54,131 nt of DNA from a bacterium (GTDB lineage: Bacteria; Planctomycetota; Planctomycetia; Pirellulales; Pirellulaceae): positions 1-54,131 of the forward strand of contig JANSWS010000008.1 in NCBI GenBank assembly GCA_024743355.1, given 5' to 3'. Positions 7,070 to 15,602 of this stretch are shown here, piece by piece. Positions within the stretch are counted from its first letter, which is position 1. Every line of letters begins with the position of its first letter. The position numbers were made by a program, and so were the translations under genes. The notes beneath the pieces are model-generated. The model did no database searches and had not been told where the DNA came from. It was given only the letters and a program-made list of their open reading frames with translations.

Positions 7070-9016
7070 TTAGCAGCCGCAACCGCCGCAGCCACTGGTG
7101 CTGCCACAGCCACCGCAAGCGCCGGAAACACCGCAGCCGCCGGAACCGCCGACGCTAACGGCACCACCACAGGCGTTGGTAACCGGAACCGTAACGGTCT
7201 GAGGAACCATGATGGTCTTGCAGACTTGGACTTCCTTCTGCGTCGTCACAGGTACGCAAACGGTGTAGGTTTCGGTCTTGGTCTCAGGAACCTGATCCAT
7301 AACCGTAACGGTGTATTCCTGCTCTTCTTGAACCTGATCGTACTCCGTAACGGTGTACTCACGGGTCTTTTCGACAGGTACGGCAACCTTGATGGTGCGT
7401 TGACGTGTCTCGGTGGTCATGGTTGTTTGAGGAACCATGCGAGTACGGGTTTCAGCGACCATCTTGCAAACCTGCTGGGTGCGGGTTCGGTTTTCGGTCT
7501 TGTAGCTGCACTGCTTAACGGTACGAGTACGCTCTTCGGTGCGATACTTGGTGACTTGGTAGTCTTGAGTACGCTGTTCTTGGCGGCACTTCTGAACCGT
7601 TACCATACGAGTGCGAGTTTCCATACGCGTCTTGGTGACAGGTACGCTGCGGGTGCGAGTTTCCATACGAGTCTTGGTGACAGGAACGGTGCGAGTACGC
7701 GTTTCGGTCTTGCACTTCTGAACCGTTACCGTACGAGTGCGCTGTTCGGTGCGGCACTTGGTGACAGTTACCGGACGTGTGCGAGTTTCCATACGGGTCT
7801 TGGTGACCGTGTAGGTGTAAGGCTGCTCGGTCTGCTGCGTGGTGTAGGTCGTGTAGGGGACCTGCTCAGTTACCATGTTGGGAACCCAAACGCGACGCTG
7901 AACCATGGTGGTGCATCCGCATCCGCTCGTGCTTCCGCCGCCGCAAGATCCGCAGCCGCTATCGCAACCGCCACAGCTGCCGCATCCACCACAGCTTCCG
8001 CAAGCACTGCCGCCACAGCTTCCACAAGCACTGGTTCCACAACCACCGTTGCAACCGGTGCTAACTTCTTCGGTCACGCACTGGTAACTGCCCATGTCTT
8101 TGCAGACAGTGCGGTATTGAGTTACGGGAACACGCTGGCAAACAGTTCGCGTTCCAGTCATGGTTTCCTGGTAGGGAACACAGACAGTGTAGCTCTGTTC
8201 CATGGTTTCGGCGTAAGGAACTTGAACCGTATAGGTCTGCTCAACTTGCTCGGTGTAAGGAACACGAACCATGTAGCTTTGCTCCATGGTTTCCGTGTAA
8301 GGAACACATACCTGATAGGTTTGCTCGATATTCTCGGTGTAAGGCACGCAAACTGTGTATTGCTGCTCTACTTGCTCGGTATAGGGAACGTTGACCATGT
8401 ACGTACGGGTCATAGTTTCCTGGTAAGGAACTTGCACCGTGTAAGGAACTTGTACATCGGTGTACACAGGAACTTGTACCGTGTAGGGAACTTCGATGGT
8501 TTCCATTTGAGGAACATTCACCGTGTATTGCTGCTCCACTTGGGTGGTAACAGGAACTTGAACCGTGTAGTCCTCGACCTTGTCTTCGTAGGTCATCTCG
8601 GTGTAGGTGCTCGTCTTGGTGACCTCACGCGGGACACTTCGGGTGACCGTTCGCGTCCGCTTTTCCTCGCGGGGAACGCACTTCATCACGGTGTAGCTTC
8701 GCTCGCGCGTTTCTTGCTGCATCGTGGTGACGTTAACCATTTGGGTTTCCATCACCTGCTGAGGAACCATAACCGTCTTGGTGGTATAGGTGACTCCGCA
8801 GTCAGCCGCACCCGATACAACGGTGCCGTCGCTAGAAACAACTGTGCCTGCCATGGTAGCCGAGCCACAGCCGCAGCCACCACAATCACCGCAGCCACTG
8901 CTGACGGTTGTGCCGCAGTCGCTGCAGCCACCGCAGCTGCTGCACTGGGCCTGGACAGCACTTACTGCGAACATTGCAGTCAAGGCCATCGCTAAATAAA
9001 ACGGGCGAAACTTCAT
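7070..9016 (-). CDS. YTV-repeat, cysteine-rich planctomycete cell-surface protein
   Basis: An exported 648-residue protein built almost wholly from low-complexity repeats. The start at 9016 is fixed by AGAGGAG six bases upstream and by a signal peptide ([20 protein letters not shown], then VQA before the first Cys); the frame opens further upstream at 9175 without support. Order: Cys/Gly cluster; then many units of VPYTE..EQ.YTV, the YTV repeat found in planctomycete surface proteins; a second CGGC cluster near the middle; a block of [17 protein letters not shown] repeats; and a terminal Cys/Gly cluster. Cys-rich ends suggest disulfide crosslinking in the cell envelope. It has its own terminator and a long upstream region, so it is a single-gene unit. 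Structural role is inferred. Confidence 0.9.
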   Translation of the reverse strand: MKFRPFYLAMALTAMFAVSAVQAQCSSCGGCSDCGTTVSSGCGDCGGCGCGSATMAGTVVSSDGTVVSGAADCGVTYTTKTVMVPQQVMETQMVNVTTMQQETRERSYTVMKCVPREEKRTRTVTRSVPREVTKTSTYTEMTYEDKVEDYTVQVPVTTQVEQQYTVNVPQMETIEVPYTVQVPVYTDVQVPYTVQVPYQETMTRTYMVNVPYTEQVEQQYTVCVPYTENIEQTYQVCVPYTETMEQSYMVRVPYTEQVEQTYTVQVPYAETMEQSYTVCVPYQETMTGTRTVCQRVPVTQYRTVCKDMGSYQCVTEEVSTGCNGGCGTSACGSCGGSACGSCGGCGSCGGCDSGCGSCGGGSTSGCGCTTMVQRRVWVPNMVTEQVPYTTYTTQQTEQPYTYTVTKTRMETRTRPVTVTKCRTEQRTRTVTVQKCKTETRTRTVPVTKTRMETRTRSVPVTKTRMETRTRMVTVQKCRQEQRTQDYQVTKYRTEERTRTVKQCSYKTENRTRTQQVCKMVAETRTRMVPQTTMTTETRQRTIKVAVPVEKTREYTVTEYDQVQEEQEYTVTVMDQVPETKTETYTVCVPVTTQKEVQVCKTIMVPQTVTVPVTNACGGAVSVGGSGGCGVSGACGGCGSTSGCGGCGC

Positions 9017-9720
9017 GGGGAACTCCTCTGGAAGACAAGGTTTGGTGGCCGTGGGCCATGCCCGGACAAATCTGGCGCCTTGTTGCGCCAGAAAAATGGT
9101 GTCGTAATAAGCTGCCAATGCTCTCAAAATCGTAAGAGAACCTAGAAAAAGCCCCCTAAATGACCGCATCCGCAACTTGTGAAGAGTTTAGCTGATTCGT
9201 ATAGCTTCGCCAGCTTCGCCCGAATTTTTTTCGTGTTTTTTCTCATTCGCCTAAGCTGTGCAGTCTAGTGCTGGGCGAATAAGGACTCAATTCACCACCA
9301 GATGGTGCTTCATGGTTCCGGATTGTCACACTGGCGTCGTGGTAACGGGTGGATCGGGGCCGCTGATTCCGGTCGGTCGCCGGCTGACTCCAGGAAATGG
9401 TTTCGATGACGGGAGTACCTCTCTGCCTGGTTGTGAATTCGATTAGGGGACGAGGCCAAGCTCGTATCGAGAGCACTGACTTGCGGCGGCAGACGGCTAC
9501 TGCAGTGCGACTACCCGCTCGCGAGAAATGTGGGACATACGGGTAGGGAAGCGTTGACGATTCGACGCCCGCGAGCGTGTTCGCGTTGCTGAAACTATCC
9601 GGGATTCCTATACTTTTAATGAATGCCCTCTCTCGCAATCTGGGCGATTTCAATTTCCCGCGCAACGATTATTTTGTGGAAAGTCCTCTCTCAGACATTG
9701 GCGTTCGCCGATAAGAATCT
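9017..9720. other. Intergenic region between divergent YTV and PAS-GAF genes
   Basis: About 700 bases holding the two divergent promoters. It contains an A/T-rich run near 9225-9240 and a small palindrome CACCAGATGGTG at 9296-9307. A minus-strand open frame at 9243-9665 has no ribosome site or recognisable domain, and I do not call it a gene. I see no RNA gene. Confidence 0.45.
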
Positions 9721-11475
9721 GTGAAGCGTGGGGGAGACTTTGGGAGCGTTGGATTGGCTGAATCAAGAAGACTCTTATGGATTCACTCGCTACCGCAGGG
9801 AAGTGAAGAACATTCAGATTCGGCGGCTCACTTGGCTGAGGCTGAAGTGGACGAGGTCTACTCGCTGACCGATGCGATTAGTCGCATGTGCAGGGAAGAA
9901 TACGATTCTGTTTTGTTGAACGGAAATCGTATCGATGCAAAATCCGGTGTTGTGAGATTGCTCCAGAGTGAACACATCCTGGATGCCATGCGTGACGGCG
10001 TTGCCTTGGTCGACTCGGACATGCGGGTGACCTGGGTGAATGAATCACTGAAGAGCTGGTCGACTTGCGAAGAGCCCTTAGGCAGTCCTTTCTATTCTCT
10101 GCTGGGTGGTCAAATTATCGGGCCTGATTTTTGCCCTTTCCACACCGCCTTGGCTACGGGCAGCCCCAGCCACAGTACGATTCAAACGGATGACAATCGC
10201 TACTTCCACGTCTATGCCGCACCTCTAACGCATGCGGCAACGGATAGTGCATCTCTGGTGGCTACCGTTAGCGATATCACGAGCGAGATTCTGCAGGAAC
10301 AGAAGCTGGCAGCCATTCACCAAGCTGGCCGCCAATTGACGGATCTGAAGCCGGACGAAATATTCGCCATGGATACCCAGGCTAGGATCGATCTATTAAA
10401 GGACAACATTCGGCACTACACGGCGGATCTGCTGGACGTCAACGTGATGGAGATCCGTTTGCTGGAGCAGTCCAGTGGAAATCTCATGCCTTTGTTGAGT
10501 GTGGGGATCAATCAAGAGGCCGCGGATCGGCAGTTGTACGCCCGCCCCCAGGGCTACGGCGTTACGGGCTACGTGGCGGCTACCGGCAAGAGTTATTTGT
10601 GTGAGGACGCTAGCCAGGACCCCTTGTACCTTCAGGCTTTCGAAGGCGCGGCTAGCTCGTTAACCGTGCCGCTTCTGCTGCACGATTCTGTCATCGGCAC
10701 GATCAACGTCGAGAGCAATAAGAAAGGAGCTTTCAACGAAGCTGACGTGCAGTTTCTGGAAATCTTCTCCCGCGATGTTGCTGTCGCTCTCAATACGCTG
10801 GAGTTGTTAGTAGCCCAGAAGAATAATGCGGCCCAGCAGAGTTTTGAAGCGATTCATCGCGCAGTGGCACTGCCGGTGGACCACATCTTGAATGACGCGG
10901 TGAACGCGATTGAAAAAAACATCGGGCATGATCCCGAAGTGGTTGAAGGGCTGAAACGCATCCTGCAGAATGCCCGCGACATTCGCCGCGTGATTCAGCA
11001 GATCGGGCAACGCATGGCGCCGGCCGAAGCTCTGCCCGCCGGTTGTACCGAACAGTTGCATAGCAAGTTACGTGGTAAACGCATTTTGGTGGTGGATTCT
11101 GATCTGCAAGTACTCAAAGATGCCCATGTTCTGCTGGAAAAATTTGGCTGCATCGTCGAGGCGGCGCATTCCGGCGGCGAGGCGGTCAATATGTTTCGCA
11201 ACAGTCGCTTAGATGCCGCCTATGATGTGGTCATCTCCGCGGTGAAACTGCCGGACTACAGCGGTTATCAGCTGATGCTCCGCTTAATGAAAATTACCGA
11301 TCCGGTACCAATGGCCCTGATGCAAGGATTCGGTTGGGATGCCGGCCACTCCATTGTCAAAGCCAGAGAAGCCGGACTGCATGCCAAGGCTGTCTTGTAC
11401 AAGCCGCTTAAGTTGACGCAGTTGCTCAATGTGGTTGAATTGATTCTGGATCAACACGCGACCGAAGCGGTTTGA
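9721..11475 (+). CDS. PAS-GAF signalling protein with two degenerate receiver domains
   Basis: A soluble 584-residue signalling protein. Order: a receiver-like fold at about 15-80 whose phospho-acceptor position reads SVLLNGN (Asn67 instead of Asp); PAS at about 84-190; GAF at about 225-365; a helical region 372-432 resembling a dimerisation helix pair but with no kinase ATPase domain; and a C-terminal receiver at 453-578. In that receiver the acidic pocket (D459, D461) and Lys561 are kept, but the acceptor Asp is Ala507 (VVISAVKLPD). So neither receiver should be phosphorylated. The GTG start lacks a clear ribosome site and could be somewhat further in. The phosphoesterase gene starts 6 bases after its stop, so the two are probably an operon. 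Confidence 0.82.
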   Translation: MKRGGDFGSVGLAESRRLLWIHSLPQGSEEHSDSAAHLAEAEVDEVYSLTDAISRMCREEYDSVLLNGNRIDAKSGVVRLLQSEHILDAMRDGVALVDSDMRVTWVNESLKSWSTCEEPLGSPFYSLLGGQIIGPDFCPFHTALATGSPSHSTIQTDDNRYFHVYAAPLTHAATDSASLVATVSDITSEILQEQKLAAIHQAGRQLTDLKPDEIFAMDTQARIDLLKDNIRHYTADLLDVNVMEIRLLEQSSGNLMPLLSVGINQEAADRQLYARPQGYGVTGYVAATGKSYLCEDASQDPLYLQAFEGAASSLTVPLLLHDSVIGTINVESNKKGAFNEADVQFLEIFSRDVAVALNTLELLVAQKNNAAQQSFEAIHRAVALPVDHILNDAVNAIEKNIGHDPEVVEGLKRILQNARDIRRVIQQIGQRMAPAEALPAGCTEQLHSKLRGKRILVVDSDLQVLKDAHVLLEKFGCIVEAAHSGGEAVNMFRNSRLDAAYDVVISAVKLPDYSGYQLMLRLMKITDPVPMALMQGFGWDAGHSIVKAREAGLHAKAVLYKPLKLTQLLNVVELILDQHATEAV

Positions 11476-11481
11476 TTCTGG

Positions 11482-12687
11482 ATGCATGCGAAGCCGTTGA
11501 TCGTTCTCGTTCTCGTCTTGATTGCGAATTGTGGTTTCTGGTTGCACTTGTTCAACCGGATAAACGCCACGGGGCTCCCCAGGAAGCTTACGAAAAGCCT
11601 TGAAAAACTGATTGTGGCAGTTTGCTTTGTGCTGCCGAGCGGCATGTTGATTGCGCACCGAGCTGCTCTGTTAGCTTGGTTGCAGCAAGCAAACTTCTGG
11701 CTTCCCGAAAGCGGCGGTTGGTTCAATATCTACGCGATCTGCTGCCTGATTAGTGGTGTGCTATTAGGCTTGGGGTGGCTGGAATCGCGTCGCTGGTTGA
11801 TTCCACCGAAGCACTTACTGGCCGTGCACACTCAGCAGCACGATGTACACCGCAGCATAGCCGGTGGAACACCGGCGGACCGAACGACCCGCTTCCTGCA
11901 ATGCCTGCCCGGAAATGAGATTGGCCAACTACAGCTGACCCGCAAGGAGTTGCTAATTCCCCGTAGACTGCCGGGTGTGGATGGCTTGAAGCTCGGCCAT
12001 ATTTCGGATTTGCATTTCACCGGTCAGTATCGGCCGGAGCATTACCACTTCGTATTGGATCGATTCCTGGAGCTCGAACCGGATTTAATTATCGTAAGCG
12101 GCGATATCATCGACCACGACCACTGTTTGTCTTGGATAGAGCCTGTGCTGGGGCGACTCCAGGCGCCCTATGGCGTTTCTTTCGTTCTGGGAAATCATGA
12201 CTGTCGCGTGCGGGCCTTCGACGAGTTGCTAGAGTCCCTGGCCGCCCTGGGGCACTTCGACTTGGGACAACAGGATCAATGGATTCGACTGCAGGATGGC
12301 ACGCAAATCGAGTTGTTTGGCAACGAACTGCCTTGGCTGCAAAGGCGTGAATCGCCCAGGCCCAACCCGAGCCTCGCAGCATCTTCGCAGACGAACGGGA
12401 GTACAAATCTCCGAATCGCTGTTTGCCATTCGCCGGATCAAATTGATTGGGCCAGGAAGATGAAGTGCGATCTGATGTTGGCCGGCCATACGCACGGCGG
12501 TCAGGTGCGTTTTCCTGGTATCGGGCCGATCGTGGCGCCAAGTCGTTTCGGAAGCCGCTTTGCCTCAGGTGTGTTCTATCTGCCTCCCACGTTGATGCAT
12601 GTATCCCGCGGGTTGGCTGGCACGCATCCACTCCGCTGGCGATGCATGCCAGAAGCCAGTCTGCTGACTCTTCGCAGTCCTCCCTAG
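11482..12687 (+). CDS. Membrane-anchored calcineurin-like metallophosphoesterase
   Basis: A 401-residue protein with hydrophobic segments in the first 105 residues (near 5-25, 42-68 and 82-100) and a metallophosphoesterase domain from about 168. The two-metal site is complete: SDLHF at 175-179, SGDIID at 206-211, LGNHD at 236-240, then a VCHSPD histidine and GHTHGG near the C-terminus. The order matches the YkuE/YaeI group, some of which act on lipid-linked phosphates such as UDP-2,3-diacylglucosamine. The substrate here is unknown. It follows the PAS-GAF gene by 6 bases. Confidence 0.85.
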   Translation: MHAKPLIVLVLVLIANCGFWLHLFNRINATGLPRKLTKSLEKLIVAVCFVLPSGMLIAHRAALLAWLQQANFWLPESGGWFNIYAICCLISGVLLGLGWLESRRWLIPPKHLLAVHTQQHDVHRSIAGGTPADRTTRFLQCLPGNEIGQLQLTRKELLIPRRLPGVDGLKLGHISDLHFTGQYRPEHYHFVLDRFLELEPDLIIVSGDIIDHDHCLSWIEPVLGRLQAPYGVSFVLGNHDCRVRAFDELLESLAALGHFDLGQQDQWIRLQDGTQIELFGNELPWLQRRESPRPNPSLAASSQTNGSTNLRIAVCHSPDQIDWARKMKCDLMLAGHTHGGQVRFPGIGPIVAPSRFGSRFASGVFYLPPTLMHVSRGLAGTHPLRWRCMPEASLLTLRSPP

Positions 12688-12723
12688 CCTTCGTATCAGG
12701 CTCCGGCGAAGCTTGTTTGTGAG

Positions 12724-14577
12724 CTAGTGAAGAGCTTCTAATTTCGGCAGCGACTGCCGCAGATGATGTTGCGTGGATTTCCAGCAGTTGGCCAAGTCAC
12801 TCAGGCTGGATGCCCATGCGGTGGAAGCACCGTTGAGCTGAGATGGGTGGGATATCGCTTCGTTCAGGTCGGGCGAGAGCGACTGGCGTCGGTCGGCATA
12901 TGGCGTATGGGTTGTTTGTGAATGGTCGATGCGTCGCTTGCTGATCGAGAGAGAGCCGGGGATGGATTCATCACGAATCGTGACGGGTCGGATCCCGCTA
13001 GCGGCTTGGTGCGGAGTGACCGCCGCTGTGCGGCGAGTTCCCAATTCCAGCGCGCCCTGCAGTTTTTGGAATAAGTCTTCAGCAATCTGCTGAATCTGTA
13101 CTTTCGTTTTTAAACAACCCACCTCCGGACGAACCGATGGGACTGTACCCTGCGGAGCTAGCTCTCGGCTGCGGGCCAGCAAGGCAAAGCGCGGCGACTG
13201 GTTGGCGGGGCTCCATTGCTTCCACTTGTGATGCTGCCATCGATCGAAGAGATCTTTCTGGCTGGGACGCCCGGCAGAGTCAACGATTTGGAATAATATC
13301 CAGCGATTCCTACCTACGTGGTGCACAAAATCCGCCTGTAAGAAACATTGCTGAAGCTCGCCCAGGGCATGGGCATGCAACGGCGGCACACCCAGTCTGA
13401 GGCCGTAGGCATGGCATCGCGATTCCGGTTCGCAGTGCGTGAAAGGATCCAACTGCGAGAGCCCCGCTCGAATCAGTCCGCGCAGGTCAGGCAGCGGTAG
13501 AACCAGTTGCATCGATGCTCCACCGCCGGCAAGTTGACCCATCACGAATCGACCGCCCGCTTTACGCATGCTGGCTGCAACAATACCCAAGCCCAACCCG
13601 CGTGACACACTTGGCGAATCGGTTTGCTGTCCGGTAGCCGCGTTCTGCCGGGCAGCTCCGCCAGCAAGCCCAGGCCCTTGGTCCTCCACGTGAATTTCGA
13701 AGCGATCGTCTTGGTCGACCGAAAAAACTGCCCGGACGCTGATCTGTCCGCCAGAAGGAGTTGCCTTGCAAGCGTTCTCTACCAAGTTCAGCACGGCGCG
13801 TGAGAGTTCATCCCGATCCAGATAAAGCGAAGGCAGCGCTTGTTTCCAGCCTAGCCACAAGATGCGAATGCCGTAGTCTCTAGCGACTTCTCGCAATAAT
13901 GGAGCAATTTCGTCTTTCCAGGAAACAGGATGAAACACACGGGGCTCGGCTGAGCGAGACGCTTGATAGGGCGCAGAAAGAATCTGCTCCGTCCAGCGGG
14001 CTGCTTCACGTAGGCGCTCGGTGGCTATGCCTAACATCCGCAACTCGTCACTGCCTGCCGAGGAGTGGTGTTGCAGCCGTTGACGCACCGCGGCAACCAG
14101 TTGATCGGCAACGTGAATCGGAGCTCGAATGTCGTGCGCGGCCAGCGCCAATTGACGCTTAATGGATTGATGTTCGGGTTGCAGCGATTTGGGGAGCACA
14201 TGCGTTTCGTGACTCGCCCTGTCCTCCGCCGGTTTGGTAGCGGCCTCTCGATGTAGCGACGCATCGGCTACTTGGGTCAAATGGAGCGTTGCGCTCGGTG
14301 GAGCTGGATCACCTACTTCAGTGGAAACAGGTTGCAAGCTGTCCGTGCAGGTAGACCAGGTCAGCGGCAACGGTTCCGGACGGGGGACAGCTCGGCCTGC
14401 ATCAACTCGCACGTGAGGGCCACGATCTGGCGTCGCGCCTTCGTCCGGCTTTGTCACGACAGGATAGGGGCGAACAGTTGATGCTCCAGACGGCGGATAG
14501 GATGGCTGCGGTTCATGCCGCTTAGACCGGGGGCGGTGCCGCGGTTTGACCTTACTATTCTTTGCATTCAATCGCAT
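12724..14577 (-). CDS. Soluble sensor histidine kinase with long N- and C-terminal extensions
   Basis: A 617-residue histidine kinase. ATG 14577 is preferred because AGGAAGC precedes it; a TTG at 14646 gives a longer frame. Residues 1-140 are Pro/Arg/Thr-rich with no membrane segment, so the kinase is cytoplasmic. The H-box AAHDIRAP has His148. The ATPase domain shows the N-box LVENACKATP near 264-273, G1 DQGPGLAG near 299 and G2 GLGLGI near 327. After about 367 comes a 250-residue extension of unknown fold in which FVHHVGRNRWILF (417-429) looks like a GGDEF signature region with the GGDEF residues lost. No response regulator adjoins it; the PAS-GAF protein nearby has non-phosphorylatable receivers. 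Confidence 0.82.
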   Translation of the reverse strand: MRLNAKNSKVKPRHRPRSKRHEPQPSYPPSGASTVRPYPVVTKPDEGATPDRGPHVRVDAGRAVPRPEPLPLTWSTCTDSLQPVSTEVGDPAPPSATLHLTQVADASLHREAATKPAEDRASHETHVLPKSLQPEHQSIKRQLALAAHDIRAPIHVADQLVAAVRQRLQHHSSAGSDELRMLGIATERLREAARWTEQILSAPYQASRSAEPRVFHPVSWKDEIAPLLREVARDYGIRILWLGWKQALPSLYLDRDELSRAVLNLVENACKATPSGGQISVRAVFSVDQDDRFEIHVEDQGPGLAGGAARQNAATGQQTDSPSVSRGLGLGIVAASMRKAGGRFVMGQLAGGGASMQLVLPLPDLRGLIRAGLSQLDPFTHCEPESRCHAYGLRLGVPPLHAHALGELQQCFLQADFVHHVGRNRWILFQIVDSAGRPSQKDLFDRWQHHKWKQWSPANQSPRFALLARSRELAPQGTVPSVRPEVGCLKTKVQIQQIAEDLFQKLQGALELGTRRTAAVTPHQAASGIRPVTIRDESIPGSLSISKRRIDHSQTTHTPYADRRQSLSPDLNEAISHPSQLNGASTAWASSLSDLANCWKSTQHHLRQSLPKLEALH

Positions 14578-14943
14578 AACTGAGCTTCCTGGTTGAGAAG
14601 TGTTATGATGATGCCCGCCTAAATCTTGGGATGAACTCCGGTTCAATCAGCTTTCGGGCCTACTAAGTCGGTCGGGGCCCGGTAAGTCGGTCGGGGTCCA
14701 GCAAGTCGGTCGGGCGACCGCCGCGCGGTGTAAGCATGGCTGGAATAGCCCATGGCCTCGGGCAGCTTTGTTGCAATCGCCACCGATGCATACCTGCCGG
14801 ATTCATCGGCTGGTCAGACTTTGTAAGGTTGAAGATCTACCTATAATGCCCAGCAATCACCATGCGTTTACGCAAACCGTACCGATTTTTTCGGTTTCGA
14901 CGCCGATCTCAGAACTTCCACGAACTTTTGTTCCGCAATCACT
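14578..14943. other. Intergenic region with 19-base tandem repeat
   Basis: 366 bases between the divergent kinase and GrpB-family genes. AAGTCGGTCGGG recurs at 14665, 14684 and 14703, a 19-base period with G/C-rich spacers (GCCCGGT, GTCCAGC). The rest holds no gene or RNA that I recognise; it must contain both promoters. Confidence 0.6.
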
Positions 14944-15465
14944 ATGTCTCAACCTTTTCGGCTTATGGCATTCAACCCGCAGTGGATGCAGGAATTCGAA
15001 CAGACCAAGTCATCGATACTTCAGGCGACCGATGGTTGGCTGAGCGATGTGCAGCATATCGGTAGCACGAGTGTGCCCGACTCCGTCGCGCGTCCGGTTG
15101 TGGATGTTGTGGCAGGCATTTCAGACCTGCAGGGATTGAACGATTGTTGTTTGCTCATCGAGGGTCTGAACTTTTTGAGGATAGAGACGCCCGACTGGTG
15201 CGAACAAGAGTTGTGCGGCTTGTTGATTAAACCCAGGCATGGCGAGGCCACCCACTCGGTTTTGGTGGTCCGGCACAATGGTGCGCTTTGGCAAAAGAGT
15301 TTGGCGATTCGCGACCGATTGCGTTCAAACGCGGACGAATGGCAGACGTTATTGCAGATTAAGCTGGAACACTTTCAGCCGGGGTGTTCCGCGCGACAGC
15401 AATACGAGAACGCCAAGGCGGAGTATTTTGAAGATTTGGCGGACCGCATTTCGTCCGAGCGATAG
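14944..15465 (+). CDS. GrpB/UPF0157 family nucleotidyltransferase-like protein
   Basis: A 173-residue protein of the GrpB (UPF0157) family, which has a nucleotidyltransferase fold. The signature HIGSTSVPDSVARPVVDVV is present: the GS motif followed by a D-V-V strand with an acidic residue. The middle contains HSVLVVRHN and the C-terminus the helical QYENAKAEYFEDLADR typical of the family. Length is normal for GrpB domains (about 170). Biochemical function is not established for the family. It is 137 bases upstream of larC and may share its promoter. Confidence 0.85.
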   Translation: MSQPFRLMAFNPQWMQEFEQTKSSILQATDGWLSDVQHIGSTSVPDSVARPVVDVVAGISDLQGLNDCCLLIEGLNFLRIETPDWCEQELCGLLIKPRHGEATHSVLVVRHNGALWQKSLAIRDRLRSNADEWQTLLQIKLEHFQPGCSARQQYENAKAEYFEDLADRISSER

Positions 15466-15602
15466 GACTTCATACGGGCACGTGCCCGACTCTACCGGGC
15501 ACGAGTTGTTCCATGCAGCCACGTCAGTCTGTTCGCAGGTTGACATGCTCCGCCGATCGTGGAAGTGCATGGGTGAAAATTTCATCAGGGGAAGGCAATT
15601 AA

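Noticed and set aside
7600-8800. Repeats resembling a CRISPR array
   Set aside because: They are coding repeats of the YTV protein with variable unit length and no unique spacers.
7226-8995. Plus-strand open frame of 589 codons
   Set aside because: It is the antisense shadow of the YTV gene; its length comes from the repeat composition of the real gene on the minus strand, which has a signal peptide, ribosome site and terminator.
9243-9665. Minus-strand open frame of 140 codons in an intergenic region
   Set aside because: No ribosome site, no domain and a composition unlike neighbouring genes; left as intergenic.
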